Part shown: piece by piece, positions 34,300 to 42,417 of the stretch
Layout: each line of letters starts with the position of its first letter
How positions within the stretch are numbered: position 1 is the stretch's first letter
Source: Raineyella sp. W15-4
GTDB lineage: Bacteria > Actinomycetota > Actinomycetes > Propionibacteriales > Propionibacteriaceae
Assembly (NCBI RefSeq): GCF_033170155.1
Contig: NZ_CP137079.1
Span: 1-64,000 of the forward strand
Direction of reading: 5' to 3'
Length of the DNA stretch: 64,000 nt
Program-made: the position numbers and the translations under genes
The notes under the pieces: model-generated
Told to the model about the DNA's origin: nothing
Seen by the model: the letters and a program-made list of their open reading frames with translations, nothing else
The model's database searches: none

Positions 34300-34344
34300 C
34301 CTCCTGCCATGGGACAGACCCATGGCCGCAGAGACCACAGGAGG
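34300..34344 (+). promoter_or_regulatory. S6:S18-binding leader (rpsF autoregulatory RNA)
   Basis: CCTCCTG (34300-34306) pairs with CAGGAGG (34338-34344), which is the rpsF Shine-Dalgarno sequence. Inside, CCATGGG (34307-34313) pairs with CCCATGG (34319-34325), loop ACAGA. The 12-nt one-sided internal loop (34326-34337) opens with CCG. This is the known S6:S18 motif: a stem with a CCG in an asymmetric internal loop that mimics the rRNA site. Binding of the S6:S18 dimer would hold the ribosome site closed. Confidence 0.75.
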
Positions 34345-34356
34345 TGGGACACGCGT

Positions 34357-34650
34357 ATGCGCAAGTACGAGATCATGGTCCTCATCGATCCGGACACCGA
34401 TGACCGCCAGGTCGCCCCGATGCTGGACAAGCACCTGGAGACGATCACCAACGAAGGCGGCACCGTCGACAACATCGACCTCTGGGGCAAGCGGAAGCTC
34501 GCCTACGACATCAACAAGAAGTCCGAGGCGTTCTACGCGGTCATCAACCTGACCGCCGAGCCGGCCTCCATCCAGGAGATGGACCGACTGATGACCATCA
34601 ACGAGCAGATCATCCGGACCAAGGTGCTCCGCCCCGACCTGCACGCCTGA
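34357..34650 (+). CDS. rpsF: 30S ribosomal protein S6
   Basis: 97 residues. MRKYEIMVLIDPDTDDRQV, then GGTVDNIDLWGKRKLAYDINKKSEAFYAVINL are S6 throughout. S6 binds S18 and the central domain of 16S rRNA in the platform of the small subunit. The start at 34357 follows AGGAGGTG, a near-perfect ribosome site that is sequestered in the S6:S18 leader stem. First gene of the operon. Confidence 0.97.
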   Translation: MRKYEIMVLIDPDTDDRQVAPMLDKHLETITNEGGTVDNIDLWGKRKLAYDINKKSEAFYAVINLTAEPASIQEMDRLMTINEQIIRTKVLRPDLHA

Positions 34651-34735
34651 TCGTCCTCCCGACCCGGCCCGACCCGACCGCTGGGACCACCGATTGTCAG
34701 TGGCCCGTGGCAAGGTGGGAGCATCGGTCCGACGT

Positions 34736-34767
34736 GTCAGATCCGTCTGACGCAGGACGTCTGCGTC
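34736..34767 (+). other. overlapping small hairpins between rpsF and ssb
   Basis: GTCAGA/TCTGAC (34736-34751) and GACGCAG/CTGCGTC (34749-34767) share three bases, so only one can form. They lie 40-70 nt before ssb. A switch or processing site is possible; the stems are short. Confidence 0.3.
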
Positions 34768-34806
34768 GGGTCACCGGACACCCACAATCTCGACTGGAGA
34801 TCCCTC

Positions 34807-35394
34807 ATGGCTGGCGAAACCGTCATCACCGTCGTCGGTAACCTCACCGCCGACCCCGAGCTGCGCTTCCTCCCCTCCGGGGCGGCCGTCGCGAACTTCA
34901 CCGTGGCCTCGACGCCGCGGACGTTCGACCGGCAGTCCGGCGAGTGGAAGGACGGCGACGCACTGTTCCTCAACTGCGCCGTGTGGCGTCAGGCGGCCGA
35001 GAATGTCGCCGAGTCGCTGCGCAAGGGCATGCGGGTGCTGGTGCAGGGCCGGCTGCGGCAGCGCAGTTACGAGACCCAGCAGGGCGAGCGCCGTACCGTC
35101 TTCGAGCTCGAGGTCGACGAGGTCGGCCCGTCGCTGCGCTACGCCACCGCCGCCGTCACCCGCTCCTCGGGTGGTCAGGGCGGTCAAGGTGGTCAGGGCA
35201 GCGGCTTCGGTGGTGGCCAGGGTGGCTACGGCTCCCAGGGCGGTGGCCAGTCCGCCGGCGGTCGCAGCAACCAGGGTGGCTACGGCAACCAGCGCGGTGG
35301 CCAGTCCGGCCAGGGATCGTACGGCGGCGGGGACAACCGCGAGCAGCTGGCCGACCCGTGGGGCCAGCCGCAGAGCGACGAGCCCCCGTTCTGA
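34807..35394 (+). CDS. ssb: single-stranded DNA-binding protein
   Basis: 195 residues. The OB fold (about 1-110) has [20 protein letters not shown] and [23 protein letters not shown] Gly/Gln-rich linker (about 118-180) has several GGQGG-type repeats. The C-terminal tip is DEPPF, the acidic tail that recruits repair and replication partners. The tetramer coats single-stranded DNA. In the operon between rpsF and rpsR, as in many bacteria. Confidence 0.97.
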   Translation: MAGETVITVVGNLTADPELRFLPSGAAVANFTVASTPRTFDRQSGEWKDGDALFLNCAVWRQAAENVAESLRKGMRVLVQGRLRQRSYETQQGERRTVFELEVDEVGPSLRYATAAVTRSSGGQGGQGGQGSGFGGGQGGYGSQGGGQSAGGRSNQGGYGNQRGGQSGQGSYGGGDNREQLADPWGQPQSDEPPF

Positions 35395-35400
35395 TCCCCC

Positions 35401-35440
35401 GTCCTCCGGTCGAGGACACAGTCCTCCGGTCGAGGACACA
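35401..35440 (+). repeat. 20-bp tandem duplication, each unit a hairpin, between ssb and rpsR
   Basis: The unit GTCCTCCGGTCGAGGACACA occurs twice (35401-35420, 35421-35440). Each contains the stem GTCCTC/GAGGAC with loop CGGTC. It begins 6 nt after the ssb stop, inside the operon. Confidence 0.85.
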
Positions 35441-35497
35441 GCACACATCCCAAGGCACATTCCGGCTCACGCCGGGCTCTGAAAGGAGAGCACCACA

Positions 35498-35731
35498 ATG
35501 GCCGTACGCAAGCCCATCAGCAAGAAGAAGGCTGCGCCGATCAAGAAGACCCGGATCGGCAAGGTGGACTACAAGGACACCGCGCTGCTGCGCAAGTTCA
35601 TCTCCGAGCGCGGCAAGATCCGGGCCCGCCGGGTGACCGGCCTGTCGGTCCAGGACCAGCGCAAGGTCGCCATCGCCATCAAGAACGCTCGCGAGGTGGC
35701 CCTGCTGCCGTACACCTCCAGCACGCGCTGA
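35498..35731 (+). CDS. rpsR: 30S ribosomal protein S18, cysteine-free form
   Basis: 77 residues. [20 protein letters not shown] and [20 protein letters not shown] are the S18 core. The N-terminal CxxC zinc pair found in many S18 proteins is absent; the protein has no Cys at all. So this main-operon copy should not need zinc. GAAAGGAG precedes the ATG. S18 is the partner of S6 in the ribosome and in the leader above. Confidence 0.97.
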   Translation: MAVRKPISKKKAAPIKKTRIGKVDYKDTALLRKFISERGKIRARRVTGLSVQDQRKVAIAIKNAREVALLPYTSSTR

Positions 35732-35751
35732 TCAGGAGAAGGAGAACCATC

Positions 35752-36198
35752 ATGAAGCTCATCCTGACCAACGCCGTGGCCAATCTCGGCATCGCCGGGG
35801 ACGTCGTCGAGGTGAAGGACGGCTACGCCCGCAACTACCTGATCCCGCAGGGACTCGGGATCAAGTGGACCCGCGGCGCCGAGTCGCAGATCGCCGGCAT
35901 CAAGCGCAACCGGGACGCCCGTCAGGTGCGTGACCGCGCCCACGCCGACGAGCTGCGCACCCAGATCGAGGCCCTCAAGGTCCAGGTCGTCGTCCGCGCC
36001 TCCGAGGAGGGCAAGCTCTTCGGTGCCGTCACCTCGGCGGACATCGCCAAGGCCGTCAAGGCCGCCGGTGGCCCGACCATCGACAAGCGTGGGGTGAAGA
36101 TCGAGAAGCCGATCAAGACCGTCGGTGAGCACAACGTGGGCCTGAAGATCCACGAGGCCGTCACCGCCTACTTCCCGGTGGTCGTCGTCGCCTCCTGA
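35752..36198 (+). CDS. rplI: 50S ribosomal protein L9
   Basis: 148 residues, the family length. MKLILTNAVANLGIAGDVVEVKDGYARNYLIPQGL is the N-terminal domain; the long connecting helix (about 45-75) and the C-terminal domain (SEEGKLFGAVTSADIAKAV) follow. AGGAGAAGGAG precedes the ATG. Last gene of the operon; dnaB, which often follows, is not here. Confidence 0.97.
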   Translation: MKLILTNAVANLGIAGDVVEVKDGYARNYLIPQGLGIKWTRGAESQIAGIKRNRDARQVRDRAHADELRTQIEALKVQVVVRASEEGKLFGAVTSADIAKAVKAAGGPTIDKRGVKIEKPIKTVGEHNVGLKIHEAVTAYFPVVVVAS

Positions 36199-36245
36199 GC
36201 GCCGCGCAGCTGAGTGGTTCGACGCAGGTGATGTGTCGACCGTAC

Positions 36246-36277
36246 GAAGGGGCCGATCCTACGGGGTCGGCCCCTTC
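36246..36277 (+). terminator. terminator of the rpsF-rplI operon
   Basis: GAAGGGGCCGA (36246-36256) and its exact complement (36267-36277) with a 10-nt loop, 48 nt past the rplI stop. Confidence 0.75.
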
Positions 36278-36404
36278 GGTGTGCCCGGCTCTTTCGTGTG
36301 CCCGGAAAGTTCGGTGCTCGGGCCACCGTACGGCGTACTCATGCCACAGATGATGCTCGGTCGGCGGTGAGCGCTCTCCCATGCATGATGTATGGATACC
36401 AATG

Positions 36405-36410
36405 CATACT
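36405..36410 (+). promoter_or_regulatory. -10 element and operator region of the vapBC pair
   Basis: CATACT, 6 nt (GGTGTC) before the ATG at 36417. GTATG (about 36390-36394) and CATAC (36405-36409) form an inverted pair over the promoter, and ATGCAT occurs twice (36381, 36402). This is a likely site for autorepression by VapBC. Confidence 0.5.
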
Positions 36411-36416
36411 GGTGTC

Positions 36417-36725
36417 ATGGGAGTGCTGATCCAGATCCGTGATGTCGAGCCCGAGATCCGTAATCGGCTCAAGGCGAAGGCTGCCCTGCGTGGCGAGTCG
36501 CTCAACACCTACCTGGCCCGACTGTTGGCGCGGGACGCCGCCCAGCCGTCCCGTGAGGAGGTCGTCGCTCGATTGGCTGCTCGGCCCGACGGGTTCACCG
36601 GCTCATCGACGGACCTGGTCCGGGAGGCGCGGGACCGCGGATCCGCGACCGATGTCGTCCATCCGCCGATCCCCGTGGAGACAGATCCGGCGACCAGGAC
36701 GAAGGTGGCCGACCGACGTGGCTGA
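36417..36725 (+). CDS. vapB: antitoxin, ribbon-helix-helix (FitA/VapB type)
   Basis: 102 residues. VLIQIRDVEPEIRNRLKAKA then LRGESLNTYLARLLARDA is a FitA/Arc-type ribbon-helix-helix that binds DNA as a dimer. The disordered C-terminal half would block the toxin. The ATG is preceded by an exact leaderless -10. It overlaps the toxin start by 8 bp. Confidence 0.88.
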   Translation: MGVLIQIRDVEPEIRNRLKAKAALRGESLNTYLARLLARDAAQPSREEVVARLAARPDGFTGSSTDLVREARDRGSATDVVHPPIPVETDPATRTKVADRRG

Positions 36726-37146
36726 TCCGGGCGTCATGCCTGGCGATGGCCCGGTGGGTATCGTGCTCGACTGCTCGGTCGTGGTCGACCTGCTCGGCTC
36801 GACGGAGGCTCCGGAGCTGCTGTCGCGCCTACCCGTGGATGCGGTCTGGCATGCCCCGGTGCTGCTGGCGACGGAGGTCGTTTCGGCCGCCCGGGGGCTC
36901 ATGCTCGGCGGGCGGGTCAGCAGTGACCGTGCCTGTGCGATGGTCGCGGCGTTCGACGATCTCGGGATCACTCTCTGGTCACCTGATCGGGCCCAGTCCC
37001 TGCATGCCCTCGATCTGGCGGAGAACCTGACCGCCTACGACGCCGCCTACGTCGTTCTGGCCGAGGGCCTGGACCTGCCGCTGGTGACCCGGGACCGGCG
37101 GTTGGCCGCGGCCGTCGGTGGCCGGGTGCAGGTCCTGTCGGTCTGA
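36718..37146 (+). CDS. vapC: PIN-domain ribonuclease toxin VapC
   Basis: 142 residues from a GTG inside the antitoxin end; ATG 36736 is an alternative. The PIN residues are Asp in IVLDCSVVVDLLG, Glu in LLATEVVSAARG, Asp in TAYDAAYVVLAEGL, and Asp in LVTRDRRLAAA. Family members cut tRNA or the 23S sarcin-ricin loop with Mg. This pair differs in antitoxin type from the one at 6930-7579, so the two modules are unrelated insertions. Confidence 0.92.
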   Translation: MADPGVMPGDGPVGIVLDCSVVVDLLGSTEAPELLSRLPVDAVWHAPVLLATEVVSAARGLMLGGRVSSDRACAMVAAFDDLGITLWSPDRAQSLHALDLAENLTAYDAAYVVLAEGLDLPLVTRDRRLAAAVGGRVQVLSV

Positions 37147-37243
37147 TTTCTCACTTCGCCGGAGACAGGTCACCCGGCCTCCAGTGATCCGAGCAGCAAG
37201 TTTCCGTGTGAGGCTCGGCGCTGCCCCGCCTCGCCGAACCCGA

Positions 37244-38581
37244 CTACCGTCCGACGACCATCCAGGCGGTCCCGCGGGCCCGGAGCCACAGCGTCACCGC
37301 GCGGGCGGCGATCCACACGCCGTACGCGGCCCACAGCCAGGCCAGCCCGGCGTCCATCGCCCGCACCACCAGCGCGAGTGGGGTGTAGATCACCGTGACC
37401 AGCAGCCCGGCCAGCGAGAGGTAGCGGGCGTCGCCGGCGCCGATCAGTACGCCGTCGAGCACGAATGTCACCCCGCCGACGGGGACGATGCAGGCGAGGA
37501 CCACCAGGGTCACCATCAGGACGGCGTGCACCCGGGGGTCGGGGGTGAACAGGCCGCCCAGCACCGGCCGGGCCAGCACCAGCAGCAGCCCGACGACGAT
37601 GCCGAAGCCGACTCCCCAGACGAGCACCCGCCGGGTGATCCGCCGAGTGCCGGCGACGTCGCCGGCGCCGAGTCGCAGTCCGATCAGCGCCTGGGCGGCG
37701 ATGGCGAACGCGTCCAGGGCGTACGCCATCGTCTGCCACAGGCTGTAGGCGACCTGGTGACCGGCCAGCGCGACCTCCCCCATCCCCGAGGCGGTGAACG
37801 TGGTGACCGTGATGGCGGCCTGCAGGGTGGCGGCCCGCAGCACCAGCCAGCCGCCGGAGCGGGCGGCAGCCAGCACGCCACCGAATGCCGGCCGGAACCT
37901 GACCCCGTGACGTGCCGCGCCGCGCAGCACGGTGGCGCCGAGCACCGTCGCCCCCGCCCACTGGGACAGTGCCGTGCCGAGGGCGGCGCCGGCGATCCCC
38001 ATCCCGACGCCGTAGACCAGGGTGAGGTTGAGGGCGATGTTGGCCAGGTTCACGCCCACCGCGACGTAGAGCGGTGTCCGGGTGTCCTGCAGCCCGCGCA
38101 GTACCCCGGTCGAGGCCAGGCTGACCAGCTGGGCGGGCAGCCCCAGCGCCACGATGCGCAGGTACGTGGCGGCGTAGCCGGTGGCCTCCGGGCTGGAGCC
38201 GTAGAGACCGAGGATGCTGGGCGCGCCGACCACCAGGCCGAGGAAGAGGGCCAGCCCGATCAGCAGGCCCAGCACCATGCCGTCCATCCCCCCGGACAGG
38301 GCGCCGCGCCGGTCCCCGGCGCCCAGCCGACGCGCGACGGTGGCCGTGGTGCCGTACGCCAGGAAGATCGACAGCCCGACGAGGACGCCCACCACGTTCG
38401 AGGCGAGGGTAAGGCCGGCCAGCTGGGCAGTGCCGAGGTGCCCGACGATCGTGGTGTCGACCAGGATCAGCAGCGGTTCGGCGACCAGGGTGGCGAACGC
38501 CGGCACGGCCAGGGCAAGGATCTCGCGGTTGAGGGTGCGGACGTTCCTACTCGGCCGTGTGTTCCGGGCTGCCGCGTTCAC
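37244..38581 (-). CDS. MATE-family multidrug efflux transporter (DinF group)
   Basis: 445 residues, 12 membrane segments in two homologous halves. Hallmarks: LAVPAFATLVAEPLLILVDTTIVGHLG at TM1, GVLRGLQDTRTPLYVAVGVNLANI, and ALIGLRLGAGDVAGTRRITRR after TM7. These export drugs or metabolites in exchange for Na+ or H+. The second of two consecutive GTG codons (38581) was chosen because it is 6 nt from the -10; the first (38584) adds one residue. Confidence 0.92.
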   Translation of the reverse strand: MNAAARNTRPSRNVRTLNREILALAVPAFATLVAEPLLILVDTTIVGHLGTAQLAGLTLASNVVGVLVGLSIFLAYGTTATVARRLGAGDRRGALSGGMDGMVLGLLIGLALFLGLVVGAPSILGLYGSSPEATGYAATYLRIVALGLPAQLVSLASTGVLRGLQDTRTPLYVAVGVNLANIALNLTLVYGVGMGIAGAALGTALSQWAGATVLGATVLRGAARHGVRFRPAFGGVLAAARSGGWLVLRAATLQAAITVTTFTASGMGEVALAGHQVAYSLWQTMAYALDAFAIAAQALIGLRLGAGDVAGTRRITRRVLVWGVGFGIVVGLLLVLARPVLGGLFTPDPRVHAVLMVTLVVLACIVPVGGVTFVLDGVLIGAGDARYLSLAGLLVTVIYTPLALVVRAMDAGLAWLWAAYGVWIAARAVTLWLRARGTAWMVVGR

Positions 38582-38587
38582 CACGTC

Positions 38588-38593
38588 AGCATA
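38588..38593 (-). promoter_or_regulatory. -10 element, leaderless start of the MATE gene
   Basis: TATGCT on the minus strand, 6 nt (GACGTG) before the GTG at 38581. Confidence 0.55.
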
Positions 38594-38671
38594 GGGTCCA
38601 CCTGGTCGGGGACCGAGCAGGTCCGTACGCTAGCCTTGCCGTCCGCAGCCGCTTGACCCTGAGAGAGACCT

Positions 38672-39055
38672 ATGGACATCACCGGGGACCTCACCGCCCT
38701 CTTCGAGACGTACGCGACCCTGCTCACCGAGGGTGACCTCGACCACCTGGCGCGGCTCTACGTCTACCCGGCGATGGTGATCGCCCCACACGCCCGGCTG
38801 GTCGTGCAGGACCACGACCAGACCCGGCGCTACTTCGCCGGCGCCGTGAAGGGCTACGCCGAGAAGGGGATCGTCCGCTCGCACCCGACGGTCACCTGGT
38901 GCGACCAGCCCGGCCGGGGCGTCGCCGTCGCGTACGTCACCCTCCGCAACGTCGACGCCGCGGGCCGCGAGGTCAACCAGGAGCACTACTGCTACCAGTT
39001 GGTCCAGCTCGACGGCTGGTGGAAGATCAGCACGATCACCCCGCTGCTGGGCTGA
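38672..39055 (+). CDS. NTF2-like/SnoaL-fold protein
   Basis: 127 residues, matching the small cone-shaped alpha+beta NTF2-like fold: N-terminal helix LTALFETYATLLTEGDLDHLARLYVYP, a middle RRYFAGAVKGYAEKGI helix, and the end strands VAVAYVTLRNVDAAG and WWKISTITPLLG. Members bind or isomerise small molecules or are dimerisation modules. No catalytic residues can be assigned. GAGAGAG precedes the ATG. Confidence 0.75.
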   Translation: MDITGDLTALFETYATLLTEGDLDHLARLYVYPAMVIAPHARLVVQDHDQTRRYFAGAVKGYAEKGIVRSHPTVTWCDQPGRGVAVAYVTLRNVDAAGREVNQEHYCYQLVQLDGWWKISTITPLLG

Positions 39056-39123
39056 GCCGCGTCCGGCGGTGACCCCGCCGATCACCGCGGCGTGGTCACC
39101 GCAAGGCGATCACCGCAGCGTGA

Positions 39124-40314
39124 TCACCAGACCGCGGCGATCGCCGTCGCCACGTGGTCGATATTGCCCGGGTTGAGCGCTGCCACGCAGATCCGGCCCT
39201 TGTCGGTGCCGTACACGTGGAACTCCTCGCGCAGCCGGACCATCTGGTCCTTCGACAGCCCGGAGTAGGAGAACATCCCCACCTGGTCGGTGATGAACGA
39301 GACGTCGTCGGTGACCCCCGCGGCCTGCAGTCCGGCGACCAGCGCGGCGCGCATCTCCTTGATCCGGTCGCGCATCTCGGCCAGCTCGACCTCCCACCGG
39401 GCGCGCAGCTCCGGGTCGCCCAGCACGGTGGCGACGATCTTCGCGCCGTGGGTGGGCGGGTTGGAGTAGAGCGTACGGACCACCGGCTTCAGCTGGGACA
39501 GCACCCGCTTCGCCTCGTCCGCGTCACCACAGACCACCGAGAGGGCGCCGTCGCGCTCCCCGTACAGCGAGAAGCTCTTCGAGAACGAGGTGGAGCAGAC
39601 GAACGACAGGCCGGCGGCGGCGAACCGCCGCACCACCTGGGCATCCTCCTCCAGACCCTGCGAGAAGCCCTGGTAGGCCATGTCGAGGAACGGGATCAGG
39701 CCGCCCTCGGCGACCACCTCGATCACGGTGCCCCACTGGTCCGCGTCGAGGTCGTAGCCGGTCGGGTTGTGGCAGCAGGCGTGCAGCACCACGATCGACC
39801 CCGGCGCGGCGGCCCGCAGGTCCTCGACCATCCCGGGGAAGTCGATGCTGCGGCTGGCGGCGTCGTAGTAGCGGTAGCTCTCCACCGGGTAGCCGGCCGC
39901 GGTGAACAGCGCGCGGTGGTTCTCCCAGGACGGGTCGGAGATCAGCACGGTCGCGCCGGCGGCAACTTTCTTGAGGAACTCCGCGCCCACCCGCAGCGCG
40001 CCGGTCCCGCCGAGGGACTGGACGGTCGCCGTACGTTCGATCACCGGGCTGCCGACGCCGAGGACGAGCTCCTTGACATAGCGGTTGTACGCCGCCAGGC
40101 CGTCGATCGGCAGATAGGGGATCGGCTGGGGATCCGCGGCGATCCGCCGGCGGGCCTCGGCGACGCAGCCCAGCAACGGCAGCTTGCCGACAGCGTTCTG
40201 GTAGGCGCCGACGCCGAGATTGGCCTTGTCCGGGTCGGTGTCCGCCTTGAACTTCTCGGTCAGGCCGAGGATCGGGTCGGCGGGAGCTGTTTCGACGGCG
40301 GAGAACAAGGACAT
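39124..40314 (-). CDS. aromatic/aspartate aminotransferase (class I, AspC/TyrB group)
   Basis: 396 residues. The PLP lysine is in TSFSKSFSLYGERDGAL; the family's Ia features are present: LGVGAYQNAVGKLPLL, HACCHNPTGYD (PLP Asn), PFLDMAYQGFSQGLEEDAQ, and SNPPTHGAKIV. It transfers amino groups between aromatic amino acids or aspartate and 2-oxoglutarate. GAAGGGG lies before the ATG. A -10 at 40368 gives a leader of about 50 nt. GATCACCGC-type repeats fill the 68 bp after its end. Confidence 0.92.
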   Translation of the reverse strand: MSLFSAVETAPADPILGLTEKFKADTDPDKANLGVGAYQNAVGKLPLLGCVAEARRRIAADPQPIPYLPIDGLAAYNRYVKELVLGVGSPVIERTATVQSLGGTGALRVGAEFLKKVAAGATVLISDPSWENHRALFTAAGYPVESYRYYDAASRSIDFPGMVEDLRAAAPGSIVVLHACCHNPTGYDLDADQWGTVIEVVAEGGLIPFLDMAYQGFSQGLEEDAQVVRRFAAAGLSFVCSTSFSKSFSLYGERDGALSVVCGDADEAKRVLSQLKPVVRTLYSNPPTHGAKIVATVLGDPELRARWEVELAEMRDRIKEMRAALVAGLQAAGVTDDVSFITDQVGMFSYSGLSKDQMVRLREEFHVYGTDKGRICVAALNPGNIDHVATAIAAVW

Positions 40315-40367
40315 GAAGGCCCCTTCGCTGGGTTGGGATGCGGCGCCACCCGGGCGACGCGCAGTCC

Positions 40368-40373
40368 AGCCTA
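40368..40373 (-). promoter_or_regulatory. -10 element of the aminotransferase gene
   Basis: TAGGCT on the minus strand, 53 nt before the start. No clear -35. The gene keeps a leader with a ribosome site. The rest of 40374-40499 shows nothing else. Confidence 0.4.
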
Positions 40374-40499
40374 GTGGGCGGGCAGGGCCTTGGGGAGGGC
40401 GTCGTCACGGGGTGGGCACTGTCGACGGGTCGGGCATCGGTGGTCGGAGGCCGGCCGGTTCGGGAGCCGCACACTATGGCGCCTGGTGGAGGTCGGCGG

Positions 40500-40505
40500 T
40501 AGCGT
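40500..40505 (+). promoter_or_regulatory. -10 element, leaderless start of the DUF885 gene
   Basis: TAGCGT, 7 nt (CGGCCCG) before the GTG at 40513. Confidence 0.55.
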
Positions 40506-40512
40506 CGGCCCG

Positions 40513-42306
40513 GTGAGGAACCCCAGCGTCATTGATCGGATCGCCGAGGACCACACCCGGCGACTCGCCGCCCTGCGGCCTACCTGGGCGACCGCCCTCG
40601 GCATCCCCGGCCATGACGACCGGATGGGCGACTTCTCGTCCGCCGGGCATGCGGCGTACGCCGACCTGGTCCGGGACACGCTCGCTCGGCTGGACCGTGC
40701 GGAGCGTGACGCGACCGCCGGTCCGTCCGAGGTGGCCCACGCCGAGCCGACCGCCACCGAAGCACCCGCCGCTGAGGCCCGGGACGTCGTCACCCTCGCT
40801 GCGATGCGGGACCGGCTCGGCCTGGAACTGGAGCTGTACGAGGCGCGCGAATACCGGGCCGCGGCGAACAACATCGAGTCGCCGGTGCAGGGCCTGCGCG
40901 ATGTGATCGACCTGATGCCTACCGACACGGCCGCCGAGCTGGAGGTGATCGCCGCGCGTGTGGCGGACATCCCGCAGGCCGTCGATGGGTACATCGGCTG
41001 CCTGCGGGAGGGCCTCACCGCCGGTCCACGTCCGACCCGTCGACAGGCCGAACAGGCGCTCGGCGACGCGATCCTGCTCGGGGACCCGTCCTCCTCGTGG
41101 TTCGTCAGCTACCTGACCGGGCTGCTGGCCGGCGCCGGTGACTCGGCCGCCGGGACTGCTCCGGCCGCCGTGGCCGGCCGGGTGAACCCCACCGACCGCG
41201 CGTTGGCCGTACGCCTCGGGCAGGCGGCCCGGGACGCTGCCGCGGCGTACGCCCGGCTGGCCGAGGTGCTGCGCGACGAGGTCCTCCCCGGCGCCCCCGA
41301 GGCCGATGCGGTGGGCCGGGACCGTTATGCCCGGTTCTCCCGGGACTTCGTCGGCGCGGCGGTCGATCTGGACGAGACGTACGCCTGGGGGCTGGACGCC
41401 CTGCACGAACTGGCCGCGGAACAGCAGGCCGTCGCGGCCGACATCGCCGGGCCCGGGGCGTCGGTGCGGGAGGCGATCGCGGTCCTCGACGCCGATCCGG
41501 GGCGGCGGTTGCACGGCACCGACGCGCTCCAGGAGTGGATGACCCGGGTCACCGAGGAGGCCATCACCGCGCTGGACGGGGTGCACTTCGACATCTCCGG
41601 TGAGCTGCGACGCCTGGAGTGCCGGATCGCCCCGACCAACACCGGCGGCATCTACTACACCGCCCCCAGCGACGACTGGTCCCGGCCGGGACGGATGTGG
41701 TGGTCGGTGCCGGCGGGAGTCAACGACTTCACCACCTGGCGGGAACGCACCACCGTCTACCACGAGGGCGTGCCCGGCCATCACCTGCAGATCGGGCAGG
41801 CGGTCGCGAACAAGGACGAGCTCAACACCTGGCGGCGCCTGGTGTGCTGGACCTCCGGACACGGCGAGGGCTGGGCCCTCTACGCCGAGCGGCTGATGGC
41901 CGAGCTCGGCTTCCTTGACGACCCGGGCGACCGGTTCGGCATGCTCGACGCGCAGATGCTGCGGGCGGCGCGGGTGGTGTTCGACCTGGGGGTGCACCTC
42001 GGCAAGCCGGCACCGGACGAGTTCGGTGGCGGCGTCTGGGACGCCGAGAAGGGCTGGGCCTTCCTGCGCCACTACGTCGCCTCCGACGAGGCGACGCTGC
42101 GGTTCGAGTGGAACCGCTACCTCACCTGGCCGGGCCAGGCGCCCAGCTACCGGATCGGTCAGCGGATGTGGCAGGACCTGCGGGCCGATGCCGCCGCGGC
42201 CGCCGCGACCCGCGGGGAATCGTTCTCGGTGGCCGGCTTCCATGCCCGGGCGCTGTCGCTGGGATCACTACCGCTGGACGTGCTGCGGTCGGCGCTGGCG
42301 GGCTGA
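40513..42306 (+). CDS. DUF885 metallopeptidase-like protein
   Basis: 597 residues. The zinc-peptidase motif typical of DUF885 is HEGVPGHHLQIG (His417), followed downstream by the conserved GHGEGWALYAERLMAELGFL, which supplies the third ligand Glu. The C-terminal ...YLTWPGQAPSYRIGQRMW is also characteristic. Probably a cytoplasmic oligopeptidase; no signal peptide. The start GTG is leaderless, and longer in-frame readings upstream have no support. Confidence 0.9.
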   Translation: MRNPSVIDRIAEDHTRRLAALRPTWATALGIPGHDDRMGDFSSAGHAAYADLVRDTLARLDRAERDATAGPSEVAHAEPTATEAPAAEARDVVTLAAMRDRLGLELELYEAREYRAAANNIESPVQGLRDVIDLMPTDTAAELEVIAARVADIPQAVDGYIGCLREGLTAGPRPTRRQAEQALGDAILLGDPSSSWFVSYLTGLLAGAGDSAAGTAPAAVAGRVNPTDRALAVRLGQAARDAAAAYARLAEVLRDEVLPGAPEADAVGRDRYARFSRDFVGAAVDLDETYAWGLDALHELAAEQQAVAADIAGPGASVREAIAVLDADPGRRLHGTDALQEWMTRVTEEAITALDGVHFDISGELRRLECRIAPTNTGGIYYTAPSDDWSRPGRMWWSVPAGVNDFTTWRERTTVYHEGVPGHHLQIGQAVANKDELNTWRRLVCWTSGHGEGWALYAERLMAELGFLDDPGDRFGMLDAQMLRAARVVFDLGVHLGKPAPDEFGGGVWDAEKGWAFLRHYVASDEATLRFEWNRYLTWPGQAPSYRIGQRMWQDLRADAAAAAATRGESFSVAGFHARALSLGSLPLDVLRSALAG

Positions 42307-42417
42307 GGCGGCCGGCGTCAGGGGCAGTACATCCGGGGGTGACGGGTCGGGTGCCCGGCCCCGTCGGTGCGCTGCGTCGTTCGGAGCGGGGGTGCTCGGA
42401 CGGGTGGGTCGTCGGGC

